From Heloderma charlesbogerti (lineage: Eukaryota; Chordata; Lepidosauria; Squamata; Helodermatidae), in NCBI GenBank assembly GCA_026122225.1, contig JANEZZ010002881.1:62001-126000 (forward strand): 64,000 nucleotides of DNA. The letters run 5' to 3'. This document shows positions 47,331 to 59,466 of the stretch, one piece after another (within the stretch, counting starts at the first letter, position 1; every line of letters starts with the position of its first letter). The translations under genes were made by a program, and so were the position numbers. The notes under the pieces were generated by a model that was not told the origin of the DNA, did no database searches, and saw only the letters and a list, made by a program, of their open reading frames with translations.

Positions 47331-48325
47331 CGTATGTTCACTTCCTCAGCCACCTAGCAAACAGCAGGCCTGATTTTGAATGGCTGCATTTCAGAGGAAG
47401 AATGCAAGCACTTTAACCTAATGGGAGTCTTTGTTAGATGGTGCAATGGGCATACAGCTGCAGTAACTGGAAGAATAGTCACCTGGGGTGTTGTTGTTTT
47501 TTCTAGGTGCTGCTAGAGCAGCATCAAAAGGCTAGAGACCTTCCCATAATTAAGAAGCCCTTTTTCTCTTGTGCAAAGTGTAATAAAGATGACAACAGAC
47601 CAAACAATTTCAGGAGAGCTATAGAATATTTATGAAGCCTTCATCTCCTTATTATTACATGCTACAAGGCTGTTGTTTCAGCTTACTGGAGATGACAAAA
47701 GAGAAATCATACAATTAAATAAAATAAAGTATTTGTTTCAGTGTGGGCAATATTTAATAGTGGCACCATTACAGCCTGCCCTTTTCCTCTATTAGTGAGA
47801 ATTACTGTCACATCTTGAAAGTGATCCTCTATACAAGCCTACAATACGTAATGAACAGGATTACACTCTGTCTCCCCTGTTTTTCTTTCTTTTAATTGCT
47901 CCAGTAGCTCAGAGCTCTACTTATTTTCTCTATTAGGAAGAACTATGCCTTGTGCATTTACAAGGAATCAAAGGTGAAATGGGGTCTTGTTTAGACCCTA
48001 AGAAACCCCATTTTATTGCTTTTGTTTCATTTTAAGCTAGAAACTGATTTCATACATGTGCTGCACTGTCCACAATGTTTGAAATAAATTGTTCATTCAA
48101 ACAGCTGTATTACATTATAGACTCCATGTTCCACCGAACTCAAAAATCTAGAAGCAACATTTATTTACATGCTAAGGATGAGATCTACAGGAGGAATGGG
48201 CAGATAAAGACAATCCACAAAAAAGAGGAGAAAGATGGAAGTTAATATTTAAGGGCAGGTGTGGGTAGTTCAGAAATGCAGTACCTTGGCCAGTGTCCAA
48301 GACAACCTTTAGCTTGTATGTCCAG
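47331..48325. other. No gene; possible conserved non-coding DNA at 47500-48060
   Basis: The stretch is non-repetitive, AT-rich and contains several TTTAATTG, CAATTAAAT and TAATAAAG cores. It has the look of a conserved enhancer-like region, an impression that needs cross-species alignment. Confidence 0.25.
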
Positions 48326-48543
48326 TAGGGATGTACGAGAATTTCACTTCAGTTTACAAATCATTTGAACTTGCCCTGCTCACAATCTCAAACACAAACA
48401 GGGACATATATGGGGAGGGGGGGAGTTTGTGAATTCCTGAACTTGAGATCACATTCAAAAAGTGTATTTTTAAAAAATGAGCACTTTAAAATACACAGTT
48501 TTAAAAAAGAAATACACAGTTTCACACTTTAGTCAATGGGAGG
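48326..48543. mobile_element. Left part of a hAT-like element interrupted by copy F
   Basis: It starts TAGGGATGTACGAGAATTTC at 48326. A candidate right part (49431-49541) ends GCATACCTA. The outer octamers ATGTCCAG and AGTCCGGG do not match cleanly, so the pairing is tentative. Confidence 0.4.
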
Positions 48544-49430
48544 TAGGGATGTACGAAAGTCACTTACCTTTCGCGGATTATGTTGATGGTGCGGGGGAGG
48601 CACTCCGTCCCTCCCCGAGGAATCCTGGACGGGGGGGAGGCGCTCCGTTCCTCCCCCCCGGAATCCTGGCCGGCCGGCTGTGCTCCGCAGGAATTCTGCA
48701 GAGCCACCGGCCGGCTCCGCCAGCAGCCGGACATCCGGCCACTGGCTAGCAGGGACGCAAATGGCGGTGGCCATAGCCGCCGCCGTTTGCATCCCTGCAG
48801 TCAGCCGTGATAGGCTACGTAAATGTTTACATAGCCTATCACGTCTGACTTTAAAAACAACAACAACAACAACAACGCATGTACGCAAATGGCAGCGGCC
48901 ACAGCCGCCGCCATTTGCGTTCCTTATTTTGGCACGTCTTAATCTACGTCAAGATTTACGTAGACTAAGACGGTGAAAATAAGGGGAACACAAATAGCGT
49001 AGCAGACGCTACGCTATTTGTGTTCCCCTTATTTTTGCTGTCTTAGTCTACGTAAATCTTGACGTAGACTAAGACGTGCCAAAATAAGGAGCGCAAATGG
49101 CAGTAGCTGTGGCCGCTGCCATTTGTGTACGCGCGGGGTTTTTTTTTTTTTTAAGTCAGACATGATAGGCTATGTAAACATTTACGTAGCCTATCACGGG
49201 TTTTTTAAAAAACCTATGTAAATCTTTACATAGCCTATCACGTCTTTTTTTTTTTTTAACTGGAAATGGCGCCGAACCGCCACTGGAGCCACCGCCGCCA
49301 GGAAGATCCACCCCAGGTAAGTCTCGTCCCGGGGGGGGGGTGACAGACCATTCCACCACCGATTTCGGGGGGCCGAATGCGCTGGCATTCGGCCTCCCCG
49401 AGATCCATGGCGGAATTCTCTGACGTCCCT
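48544..49430. mobile_element. TAGGGATG-family foldback hAT-like element, copy F (longest)
   Basis: The left end is TAGGGATGTACGAAAGTCAC and the right end GAATTCTCTGACGTCCCT; no TSD was found. It combines both palindrome types: TGATAGGCTACGTAAATR units at 48804-48845 and 49158-49199, and TTAGTCTACGTAAATC units at about 48930-48974 and 49037-49078. The latter flank a central inverted repeat ('acaaatagcgtagcagac', 'gctacgctatttgtgt'). CAGGTAAGT at 49314-49322 and the reverse-strand counterpart at 48560-48570 both face outward. Confidence 0.85.
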
Positions 49431-49541
49431 TGTGTGCACTTTCAAACAAACAAACAAACAGGTTACAAATAGGAATGGGAGTGAGATGAACTGAGCTACA
49501 AAGTGGAGTTAAGAGAATCTCAATGAACTTGAGCATACCTA

Positions 49542-50264
49542 AGTCCGGGGGGATGCTTGAATTCTGTTCTGAAATCTTTTATCCTTATCTTATACAGTAT
49601 GCTGTTAAATAGTCCATAGGGATGGGAATGAAAAGTTTTCCTGTCAGTCCCTCCCATCTTTTCTACCTGTCTTTTACAATTGCAATTCCTTTCCTCCAGG
49701 GGCCTTCTCCCTGGCAGACATGATGTGCATAGCAGCAGTTTCCCACTGGAGATTCTTGGACCGGTAGTGGTAGTCCCAGTCCCATCCCCAGGAAGCAAAG
49801 ATGCTCTTTAGAGGCTGGCAAGGACCCACTATGTCTACCACTGCTGCCTTCCCCTTCCTGCCCCAGATACTGGACCTTGGGTCAAGGGAAGAAGGGGAGA
49901 TGGTGGCTGTAGTCCTTCGAGATTTTTGCACGTGCTCAGCTGAATGCTCACAATGCCTTGATCCCTTCCAAGGGAAGAAGCAGGATGCCCGTGCATTCCT
50001 AGTCACTTCTGCATATGATGCAATCGTTCTGAAATTCCAATTCTCTGTTATACCACACACATCCAAAATATACAAGCATGTGCAGGTGACAAAGCTGAAC
50101 AGGAACACTAATCTGAATTAAAAATAGTCAGGTTCTTTAATCAGAAAACAACTCACTAATGTATGTTCTATGGTGCGATTTTATTCCTTAAGATAACCAT
50201 GAACCTGTTATAGAAAAACTCAAAACATCAGGACTGTCTTGTAGTCATGAATTGAGCTGTCACT
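49542..50264. other. No gene recognised
   Basis: Unique-looking sequence. The overlapping frames at 49674-50108 (minus) and 49801-50121 (plus) have no recognisable domain. Confidence 0.4.
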
Positions 50265-50272
50265 GAAGCACC

Positions 50273-50813
50273 TAGGGATGTACGAAACGACTTACCTGGT
50301 TCATTTCGTACATCCGTGGGGGGGGAGGTGCTCCATCCCTCCCACTGAAATCCTAAACGGCCGGCTCCACTCCATGGTGACTTCGCGGAGCCGCCAGCCA
50401 GGGCAGCGCGCAGCGAAATCCGGCCGCTGCTGGACTGCGCAGGGTTGCAAATGGTGGCCACCGTAGCCGCCGCCATTTGCGTCCCTTTTTTTTTGCCATG
50501 ATAGGCTATGTAAATATTTACGTAGCCTATCACAGTCTCCGCAGGGACGCAAATGACGTCCCTGTGTTAGCCATGATAGGCTACGTAAGTATTAACGTAG
50601 CCTATCATGGCTAAAGTTGTGAAGCAAATGGCGGCCGCAGACGCGGCCGCCATTCGCAGGGCAGCACAAACAGCAGCAGGTTAGTGCTCCATTTTGCGCG
50701 CCTTTCGCGGGGTGGGGGGGTGGGGGGCTTCATTCCGCCATGGGTTTCAGGGGGCCGAATGTGCTGGCATTCGGCCTCACTGAGATCCATGGCAGAATTC
50801 TCCGCCATCCCCA
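50273..50813. mobile_element. TAGGGATG-family foldback hAT-like element, copy G
   Basis: The left end is TAGGGATGTACGAAACGAC and the right end GAATTCTCCGCCATCCCCA, with a perfect 8-bp TSD GAAGCACC (50265-50272 and 50814-50821). Palindromes lie at 50495-50536 and 50570-50611. A terminal hairpin GGATGTACGAAA / TTTCGTACATCC (50276-50287 and 50304-50315) is specific to this copy and looks like an inverted duplication of the end. Confidence 0.93.
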
Positions 50814-50821
50814 GAAGCACC

Positions 50822-52137
50822 GCAAATTGATCATGGTGGTGTAAGGAGTACAAGACAATAGTGAATCTGGAGACAAATGCTAGAATCGGAAACACTGTTT
50901 AAGGTTCATGCAAATATTCCACTAGCACAATAGGATATTTAACTGTTCCCCCTCCCACACCGAACTGTCCCTCATACCGTATCACAGCCTGCTTTTTAAA
51001 CTCCCCCTGGTTTCAAAAGCCATTCACTGTGAGGATTGATGAGCTGGTGTTTGAGAAGTGAAGGAAAAGCAATATAGACTGAAGTACCAATACATATATT
51101 CATTATGGCTTAAGACTGAGCTACTTGAATTTGAAGTTCGATCTCAAGGTGCAAAGAGCAAAGAAGCAAATTTAGCCACAATGCAAATAGGGAAAGTGGT
51201 CTATAGAGGGAGTCTTAGGGTGCTAAATTTACAGACAAATGTTACTTGATTCTTCTTCTGTCTGCATATCAAAAATTAATTCTTGCTTAGTTGCTTGCTA
51301 CAGTGGAGAACGCTAGCACGCCAACAAATACTTTTGAAATAACATTACGGCTGTCTCTGTTTCCAGCAATAAATCATAAATAAATGCTTCTCATTCAAAT
51401 ATTTCCAAGAAGTTACCAAATACTTGGAATAAAGAACACTGCATGTTACATGAGACAGAGCTCTTGTCACTGCTTGTTCAAAATAGTTAGCGACTGGAGT
51501 ACAATGGCATTTTTGTTTGTGTGCCGATAATATGCCCCTGTGCTATGATCATGAGGCCCTCTTCCACATACCCCCTTGTCAAAATGGAGGCCATATGCTT
51601 AAATTCTTAGTGTTAGTAGAAAAAGATGCTCAGGATGTTTGCTTCTTCTGACATTCCATTATAAATATTATTACTAATTCACATTATGGCATTAAGATAA
51701 CATTTTGTGAAGAATGAGTACGCATCTTGTCTGCAGAGAGAACCACATAGAAAACCTTCTACTCTGGGATCATAATGGACATCAAAGGGGAATGACACAT
51801 TCTTCCCCTAATGCCTGCACATTGGTAAATATTTATTGGCATAGATCCATGTGTCAAGAGGAGAAGGGTTCGTTCTAAAAATGTTAGTTAGTAAGTATAG
51901 TTGGAGGTCTGTTACAGAATTCATCTTTGTCTGTCTAGTTCCTGTAAGTGCATTTTGCACTGAGAAAGTACTAAGACTCCTTAGCCTAAAAGCCAAACAA
52001 TATTATATCTGGTGCTTGCTAGCTAGTCACACAGGACTTTCTCCCACTCCATCCTAGAAACAGCAAAGCAGGTTACCTTACACCACAGGACAGAGGCGAG
52101 CAAGTCACCATCACCAAGCTATCACAACGTAAAATGC
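50822..52137. other. No gene recognised
   Basis: AT-rich unique-looking sequence; no repeat ends found. Confidence 0.4.
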
Positions 52138-52145
52138 TTCTTGAG

Positions 52146-52722
52146 TAGGGGTGTACGAATTACTTACCCCATTCCGGTCCAGGGCATCCACGCACGGGGG
52201 GGGAGAGGAGATGCATCCCTCTCCCTGGAATCCTCCCCAGCTGGCTCCGCTCCGTGGCGAGTCCGCAGAGCCGCCGGCCAGGCCCGCCCACAGCCAGACT
52301 TCTGTCTGCAGCTGGGCTGTGGCCACAAATGGTGGCTGCCGTAGTGGCCGCCATTTGCGTCCCTGCGTTAGCCGTGATAGGCTACGTATATATTTACGTA
52401 GCCTATCATGGCAAAGAGCAGGGACACAAATGGCAGCCGCTGCATCATTGGTGTCCCTGCTCTTTTCGTGATAGGCTACGTAAATATATACGTAGCCTAT
52501 CACGGGCAAGCGTAGGGCCACAAATGGCGGCTGTCGTAGCAGCCGCCATTAGCGACCACAGAAGCCCGGCAGCAGCTGGAACTGCCGCCGCCACCACCAG
52601 GTAGGTCCGTCCCAGGGGGATTCCACGGGGGGGGGAGGCCATTCTGCCACAGACTCCAGGGGGGTGGATTCTAAAGAATCCGGCCTCACTGGAGTCCGTG
52701 GCGGAATTCTCTGACATCCCTA
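52146..52722. mobile_element. TAGGGATG-family foldback hAT-like element, copy H
   Basis: The left end is TAGGGGTGTACGAATTAC and the right end GAATTCTCTGACATCCCTA. Palindromes lie at 52371-52412 and about 52465-52505, with AAATGGCGGC hairpins between. No TSD matches (TTCTTGAG left, CTTCCCAG right). It is the first of four units packed into 2.36 kb; 44 bp separate it from copy I. Confidence 0.85.
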
Positions 52723-52766
52723 CTTCCCAGCCCTTTTGTTTTGCTTTAGAGAAGGAGTGAAAAATC

Positions 52767-53485
52767 TAGGGATGTCAGAGAATTCCTCCACGGATCTCGG
52801 GGAGGCCGAATGCCAGCGCATTCGGCCCCCCGAAATCGGTGGTGGAACGGCCTGCCACCCCACCCCCCCGGGATGAGACTTACCTGGGGTGGATCTTCCT
52901 GGCGGCGGTGGCAGCTCCGGCGGCGGCAGCCGGTCTTCCAACCAGCTGCCGCCGCCGCCATTTCCAGTAAAACAAAACAAAACATGATAGGCTATGTAAA
53001 GATTTACATAGCCTATCACAGCTGACTTAAAAAAAAACAAAAAAAAACCCGCGCGTATTCCTTATTTTGGCACGTCTTAGTCTACATCAAGATTTACGTA
53101 GACTAAGACAGCGAAAATAAGGGGAACGCAAATAGCGTAGCGTCCGCTACGCTATTTGCGTTCCCCTTATTTTCGCCGTAGTCTACGTAAATGTTTATGT
53201 AGACTACACGTGCCAAAATAAGAAATACGTGCGGTGTTTTTTTGTTTTTTTTAACTCAGCCGTGATAGGCTACGTAAACATTTACGTAGCCTATCACGGC
53301 TGACTGCAGAGATGCAAACGGCGGCAGCTACGGCCGCCGCCATCTGCGTTCCCGGCTGGCAGAATTTCGGGGGGGAGGGACGCGGCGCCTCCCCCCCGGC
53401 CAGAATTTCGGGGGGGAGGGACGCGGCGCCTCCCCCCACCGCGAATCAAATTTCGGTTCAGGTAAGTGACTTTCGTACATCCCTA
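52767..53485. mobile_element. TAGGGATG-family foldback hAT-like element, copy I
   Basis: The left end is TAGGGATGTCAGAGAATTCC and the right end GACTTTCGTACATCCCTA, opposite in orientation to H. It has the same two-type palindrome series as copy F, in reverse: about 52984-53021, 53075-53111, 53173-53211 and 53261-53300, around 'gcaaatagcgtagcgtcc' with its mirror 'gctacgctatttgcgtt'. CAGGTAAGT lies at 53459-53467. It directly abuts copy J. Confidence 0.87.
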
Positions 53486-53919
53486 GACTCCTCGCCGGCG
53501 GATCCTGCCTGCCGCCGGCTCCGAAGCCCCAGCGATATGACCACCGTTGCCGTATCGCTGGCTAGACTGACTAACTGCCGATGCAAATGGCATCCAGTGT
53601 AGCCAAATACGGTATTTGCATCCCTGTTCCTTCGCATGATAGGCTACATAAAGATTTACGTAGCCTATCACGTCAAAGAGCAGGGACACAAATGGCATAT
53701 TTGGCTACGCTGGAGGGCATTTGCGTCCGCAGTTAGTCAGTCCAGCCAGCGATATGGCAATGAAGGCCGTATCGCTGGGGCTTCGGAGCCGGCCAGTGGC
53801 TCCACAGAATCGCCGCCAAGCGGAGCTGGCCTGTAAGGATTCTGGGGGGGAGGAGCAGATCGCCTCCCCCCCCAGTGGACCCCCCACAGATGGCAAGGTA
53901 AGGGATTCGTACATCCCTA
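53486..53919. mobile_element. TAGGGATG-family element, copy J (left end missing, true foldback)
   Basis: Only the right terminus (GGATTCGTACATCCCTA) is present; the left side begins inside the body, directly after the end of copy I. The body is a long inverted repeat with about 160-bp arms centred on the palindrome at 53633-53672: 'gctccgaagccccagcgata' at the left mirrors 'tatcgctggggcttcggagc' at the right. Confidence 0.83.
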
Positions 53920-54500
53920 TGTCAGAGAAATCCGCTGCAGATTCAAATGAGGCCAGATTCTTTGGAATCCAGCCTCAGGAATCCGCAGTGGATCGGGACC
54001 ACTTACCTCTGCTCCAGGAGGCCTGGATGCGGAATGGCACTCGGCTGCTTCTTGCCACCCAGAGCCATTCACCTCCTCCCTGTCTCTGCCAATTGCCATG
54101 TCTTTTCTTTAAAAAAAAGAAAAGGTGATCAGCAGGATGTGCCCATAGACTTAGACGCAAATAGAGCCGTGAATCTTGCATCTAAGCCTATGGACACATA
54201 GACTTAAGACAGAAGATTCATGACTCTATTTGCATCTAAGTCTATGGGCACCTCCTGCCAATCGCCATTTTTTTTTTAAAAAAAGAAAAGACATGGCGAT
54301 CGGCAGGGACAGGGAGGAGGCGAATGGCTCTGGCTGGCAGGAAGGAAGGTAAGTGGCCCCCAAGCTGGTCCCCCCCCCTCTTGAGGGGAATCCTCGTGGA
54401 GCGGAGCCACTCCAGAGGAATCTCGTGGGGAGGAACAGATTGCTTCCGCCCCCCATGGATTCCCCACCGGAACAGATGGTGGGGAATCCGTACATCCCTA
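53920..54500. mobile_element. TAGGGATG-family foldback hAT-like element, copy K
   Basis: It starts TGTCAGAGAAATCCGCTGC directly after the CCCTA of copy J, so its TAGGGA is missing. It ends AATCCGTACATCCCTA. It is a full-length relative of copy A, with the CCATAGACTTAGAC inverted-repeat core (about 54075-54310). AAGGTAAGT lies at 54346-54354, and a cacttacct motif near the left end faces outward. Confidence 0.85.
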
Positions 54501-54626
54501 GATAATGGAAATAGAAGCTAATGGAGGAGTATGGGATTTTTTTAAAGGAATCAGCTTTACTGTGAAGAGAGGCTTTCCCCCTCTCCCCGCTTTCTCCTTT
54601 CCCTTGAATGTCCAGATGCATGTCAG

Positions 54627-55260
54627 GAGCAAGCCTCATTGAGCACAATGGGAGTTACGTCCGAGTAGACACACATATGCTTGTGCTGGGAAATGGGGGG
54701 GGACACATAGAGGGAAACTAGTCCCTATTTTAACCCAGAGGACCTCACTGACCACAAGGGGAGTTACTTCTGTGGAGACAGTAATGGGTTTGTTGTAGGA
54801 AAGAGAGTAGTACACACAAAGACGGAATCTATCCCCTATTGTAACCTGCAGGATAGCTCTAACGAAGCTGCGAAGTACTTTCTTCCTAAGACAATTCATT
54901 GGAGTCTCAGAGCCTCACTTGGTTGCTTAAACGTATTTAAGTAACTGGGCTTTAATACGTGCCATTTCAGTTGAGGGGGAATCTCAGCCTCATCCACTGC
55001 AGTGGGAGTTACTTCTGAGGAGACACTAATGGGTTTGTTGTGGGAAAGACACTGAAACCAGCCCCCATTTTAATGCACAGGATCTCTATATTGAAGCTGT
55101 AAATGAGTTATGTCCTAAGGCAATGGACCAAAGCCTCAAGATCGCGCTTAATCACATTTCAAGAACTGAGGGCTTTGATATGTGCCATGTCAACTGTGCA
55201 GCTTCTCTGTCATTTCTGTGGTCATTGAGAGGGCAAGCCTCATTCAGCACAATGGGAGAA
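54627..55260 (+). repeat. Diverged tandem repeat, about 240-250-bp period
   Basis: 'aatgggagttacgtccgagt', 'aggggagttacttctgtgga', 'agtgggagttacttctgagg' and 'cacaatgggagaaaacaccc' recur at about 54648, 54759, 55008 and 55248. Blocks with 'aatgggtttgttgtgggaaa' and 'ccccattttaa' follow the middle two. The first interval is shorter, so one unit is partial. Family unknown. Confidence 0.5.
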
Positions 55261-58200
55261 AACACCCCTGGACTGGGGTCATGGGCTGTGTTCTAGTGCT
55301 TATTTTCAATGATGTTTTAAAAGTTGGTCCCTCGGCATTCTGCTCCAAAATGGCGATGAAACTTCCGGAAAACAGGGAGGAAAAGGGTTGGGTCACTGAG
55401 GTCAGAGTGACACGCCCACAAAGGCCGGGCTATGTGCCCCATGGACAGGACTATGATACCGGACCCAGTGCGATTGTGGAAACAGGTCAGTAATGAAGCC
55501 ATGGTAAGCTGGAAAAGTCGGACTATAAGCAGTCTCAGAAGAAGTCGTTTTTAGCAATAAAATGCGGCACTGGAGCTGAATGGCCACGATATCATAAAAA
55601 CACAGAGACCTCACCGTGCAGCCAGCTTGGAGTAAATCGCTGGTGGAAACACAGCCCAGGTGTTTTGTTAACTACTAAAGGGCAGAAAAGTAATAATTAT
55701 CTGTCAAAACATGTATGTTCTTTAACAACGGCCACTCAGCTGGATGTTTTAACAGACAGTTGTGTAAGAAGTGTTTTAGGGAGAGTTGGGGCCCACCAAT
55801 TTTGATCCAGAATATGCTGGGTCATTCTGAGCCTTTTGGGAGAATTCTATGAAAAAACCAACTTATTAATTAATTAATTTTGTAAATGCTTGGAAGTTTA
55901 GAAAGATTCATCAGCCTGGAAGCAGCTTCTCCACCATCCTCATCTGCCAGTTTCTCTCATCTGAAGTTGTGTGTGTGCGTGTGTGTGTGTGCGTGTGTAT
56001 AAATGGTAGCTGAGAGGACTTACAAACAAGAAGAGCTTGAACTAAATTTCTGTCTTTCTGCAGTGAAAGCTTCTGAGAATGTCCAAGCCTTCCATTGTCT
56101 ATGCCAATGGGAAAGAACTATAAGGGATGGCAAAAAGAGAGAGAGAGGGATGGTGGGATGCTGGGGGGAGAGAGAAGTGGTTCTGGCTCCACCCACCATT
56201 GGCTCCAGCCCCAGGTCAACTTTTCTGATGGGTCAGCAGCTTTCCATAGAAAAAAGTTCCTCGCATCTACTCTAGGGGAACTCTGTGAATTATAGTTTAA
56301 AAAATAATAATCTTACACATACATTTGCCAAGTGGAATAAAATACAGAACACTACACTTCCCAGAATCAGCAATTCAGGTTAAGAAATTGTTTAGAAGCA
56401 GCCTTCAGCTAAACTCTGAGAACTGCATATTTTTGTTCATCCTTAACAACAAGTGAAGAGTGATTTAAAAACACTACACTTCCTGAGTTGACCTCCACAA
56501 CAACAACAACCGAAAAGGGACCTAGCAAATATTTTGAGCTGAGGTGAAATTTGGAGGGGGCTGGGCTCAAGTGATGATGGAGTTCTCTTCTGAAACACTT
56601 CTGAAATTCTTCTCCTTCCCTACTAATTCATTTTGAAGGGAAAATGGGTACGTAACACTCCCTGAAGCACTTTGGCTGTTTTCTGAAAGGTGACTCCTGA
56701 AATTGTTCTCGTGGACATTGGGGATAGTTTTAAAATGTACAAACAGAGGGTCTCCAAACGGAACTTGCCATCACAAGAATGTGCTAAAAAAACCAAAAAC
56801 TAAACTATTCAAAGATTTGTGATTTGCACCAGACAACATTGGAAAAGGGAATCTTCCATCATGTCACTCAGCCTACAACAGCAGAGAGACACTGTGTGTG
56901 TGTACGCATACATGTATGCATGCGTGCTGGGTTTTCCAAGACTTTCTCAGAGATATAGCTAACTAAGAAGAACATAATCATTATTTCTCTCTAGCAGCAT
57001 TAGATTCTTCCCTTGTCTCATCTGCCTGTATTGCTTGATTTTTCAAGTTATGGGAGAGGAGAAGGAGGATAACCAAGCACCAGAATAGCCTGCAACACCC
57101 TAAGTACTTAAATGGAAATTTTCCATTTAGGCTCCTCTGTGGAATGGCAAGAAGTTACAAAGTTTTATGTTACACTCTGGAAAAAGTGTTTGTGATTAAG
57201 CAACTGGGGCTCCAGATGGAGACATATGCAGCTGCTATTTGTTCTTTGGCCTGGGTAGGCCATGGGTGCTTTCAGATTCTCAAACATTTACATTCATAAT
57301 AAGCCAACAGCTCAGAGCCTAATGGACATAGCCAGCAGTGCTGATACGGTTGACTGACCAGATGCAGAAAACATGCTCAGGGAGAGCTGAAATGAAGAGG
57401 ATAATGAAAGAATAGAAGCACAGAAGTGTCTCCCTAGGTCAGAAGATACTCATTAAATGTGTTTGCCTTCCTCGTTCCTTGACGCTGCTTTCCCATGCCC
57501 CATAATAAGCACATAGCTAGTTATTAAAAATTAACAAGTATCACTTAAAAAACAACAACAACCAAACCCAATGCATTGATGAATAGGTCAGTCAATAAAC
57601 TGTGACCACCAATGTAACCCTAATGGATGAGCCTAATTTTGTTTGGCTTTCCTTTATGTTAGGAAATTACACGTTAGGAGATTACAGCGGCTGGAGCAAA
57701 AGTTTATCAGGCAATTTGGGCAAATGTTAAGGTTTCACAGGGGAGACCTTTGAGAATAACTCCATTTTGTCAGGCAGGTCTTGCTTTGACAATCAGGGTT
57801 ACTAAGCTTATGTCTGCTTACTTAGCGGTTACTAGCAAGGTGGAAAAATTCCAAGAAGCCCAAAGTAAATATTTAGGCACCGGGCTCTGTATAGTGTTGA
57901 GAATGTGCATACATTTTTATTGCCCACACCAAATTTCTAGGGACAAAGATGATCTGGCACCCAGAATTCTTCGCCCTCAGTTATTACAAAACAACGATGT
58001 GATCGCTTACTTTCAACTGCATTGACATATTTGCTTTGGTGGATTTTATTTGGAGAAACAACAACCTAAGCTTAATTTTTAACCAACCTGTCCTGTGTGT
58101 GTGTGTGTGTGTGCGTGCTGTATATGCACAACCATCCGCGTGTGTGCACGCACACACACACACACACAAACAGCACAGCAGGACAATGTGCTCCTATCTA

Positions 58201-58380
58201 ATTCAATCCATTTTATCGAACTACAAAGGGAATGGAAAATCCTTAAGAAACTCTGTCACTAGATCTCAGGACTGTATGCCCTAAATTTTTAGACCACTTG
58301 TGCACACAGGAAGGGTCTTTTGACTAATGCAGTGAGCCCAGGTACCAGTAGAAGAAACGGATCCCTTAAAGACCCCAACT
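55261..58380. other. No gene; microsatellites and unclassified repeats
   Basis: 55261-55680 continues the preceding repeat with TTCCGGAA and aaaatggcgatg motifs and may be part of a larger element. (GT)n lies at 55966-56000. A TG run followed by a CA run (58093-58166) forms a self-complementary microsatellite pair. No coding motif; 57660-58020 has LTR-like phrases but no defined ends. Confidence 0.35.
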
Positions 58381-58382
58381 AG

Positions 58383-58492
58383 TGGCCTTCCAGATATTTT
58401 GGCCTACAACTCTCATGATCCCTCACCATTGGCCATGTTGGCTAGGGCTGATGGGAGCTGTAGGCCAAAACATCTGGAGGACGACAAGTTGC
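58383..58492. mobile_element. Palindromic MITE, CAGCCTTCC-type
   Basis: 'ggccttccagatattttggc' at the left mirrors 'gccaaaacatctggaggac' at the right, with 'tacaactctcatgatccct' and 'gctgatgggagctgtag' inside. It is the same family as 6182-6307. Confidence 0.7.
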
Positions 58493-59466
58493 CTATCTCT
58501 GCCTTAAAAAGAAGGACCCATATAAAGTTGGCAAGCAATTTATTAATCTTCCTTTATTACTTGTGCATAAATATCAGGTGAAGTGACGAAATCCTGAACC
58601 TGAAAGATACCAAAAATAAGGGAGCATGTTGTGGACAGCACGAGAATGCAATTCTGCTTTAGAAATTTATACTGGGATAAAATGTCAGAAAACCCCTGTG
58701 GCTCATTATTCCTTCATAGTGGAAAAGCACCCACATCACTGCTAGGGGCAAAGAGCTATTGCCCCTACAATGAAGAGATCATTGAGACTGAAAGATCTCA
58801 ACCTTCTCTCCCATTTGTCCCAAACCATCAGTTAGATGATACATTTTCCATTACCAAATTATTTCTTCTAAAAACACTGAAACGAAAACATTCTCCTTAC
58901 ATTGCTTTTCTATATGCCTCTTGTTAGGGGTGGGCAGGTTCAGAGATAAAACTGTGTATGTTATCCACACATTTCCTACCTGATGTGTAGATTTCTGAAG
59001 TACAGAGTTTCAAAAAAGAAAAAGAAACTCTGTCACACTTTGCAATGAAAAAAAGATCGCTAACTTTCTAAACAGGGACTGTTGCAGGTGTTCAAATCTA
59101 GCCTATATTGGTTTTGTTCTTTTCTTCGTTATACAGTGCAGAGTTTCACAACCCAGATGGGACTTCCTGCAGTGCCTTAGGCACAGGCTGACCTAGGGCT
59201 CCACACTCTTTTATGAAAGAGAAACGGCATGGGGTCGGGGAGGACTGGCTGATTGCCTTCTAAAGTTCACTTTGAGGCTTGTTTCCAGCTAAGTAGAATG
59301 ATATGGGGGAGTGGAGGTGGATGCTAGTTAACATTAATGACTCTGGATTATTTTGTTGCAAAAGACAACATGGCAGAACAAATATCAAGTGTCAATTTGT
59401 TATTTGTATGTCATCTATACATGTAGCACTTAAGTATAAAAGTTAGGCTAATGTACTGTTTCTACA
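58493..59466. other. No gene recognised
   Basis: AT-rich; no named repeat. 'gttaggggtgggcaggttca' at 58925 resembles a hAT-like terminus without a partner. Confidence 0.35.

Noticed and set aside
46985..47416. 143-codon open frame
   Set aside because: It overlaps a diverged MITE (47140-47330); no motif and no homologue recognised.
48800..49250. CRISPR-like array of regularly spaced palindromes
   Set aside because: Spacing is irregular, the units are perfect palindromes inside a transposon with defined ends, and the genome is vertebrate.
48544..49431. 8-bp TSD for copy F
   Set aside because: The flanking octamers ATGGGAGG and TGTGTGCA do not match, so insertion history is left open.
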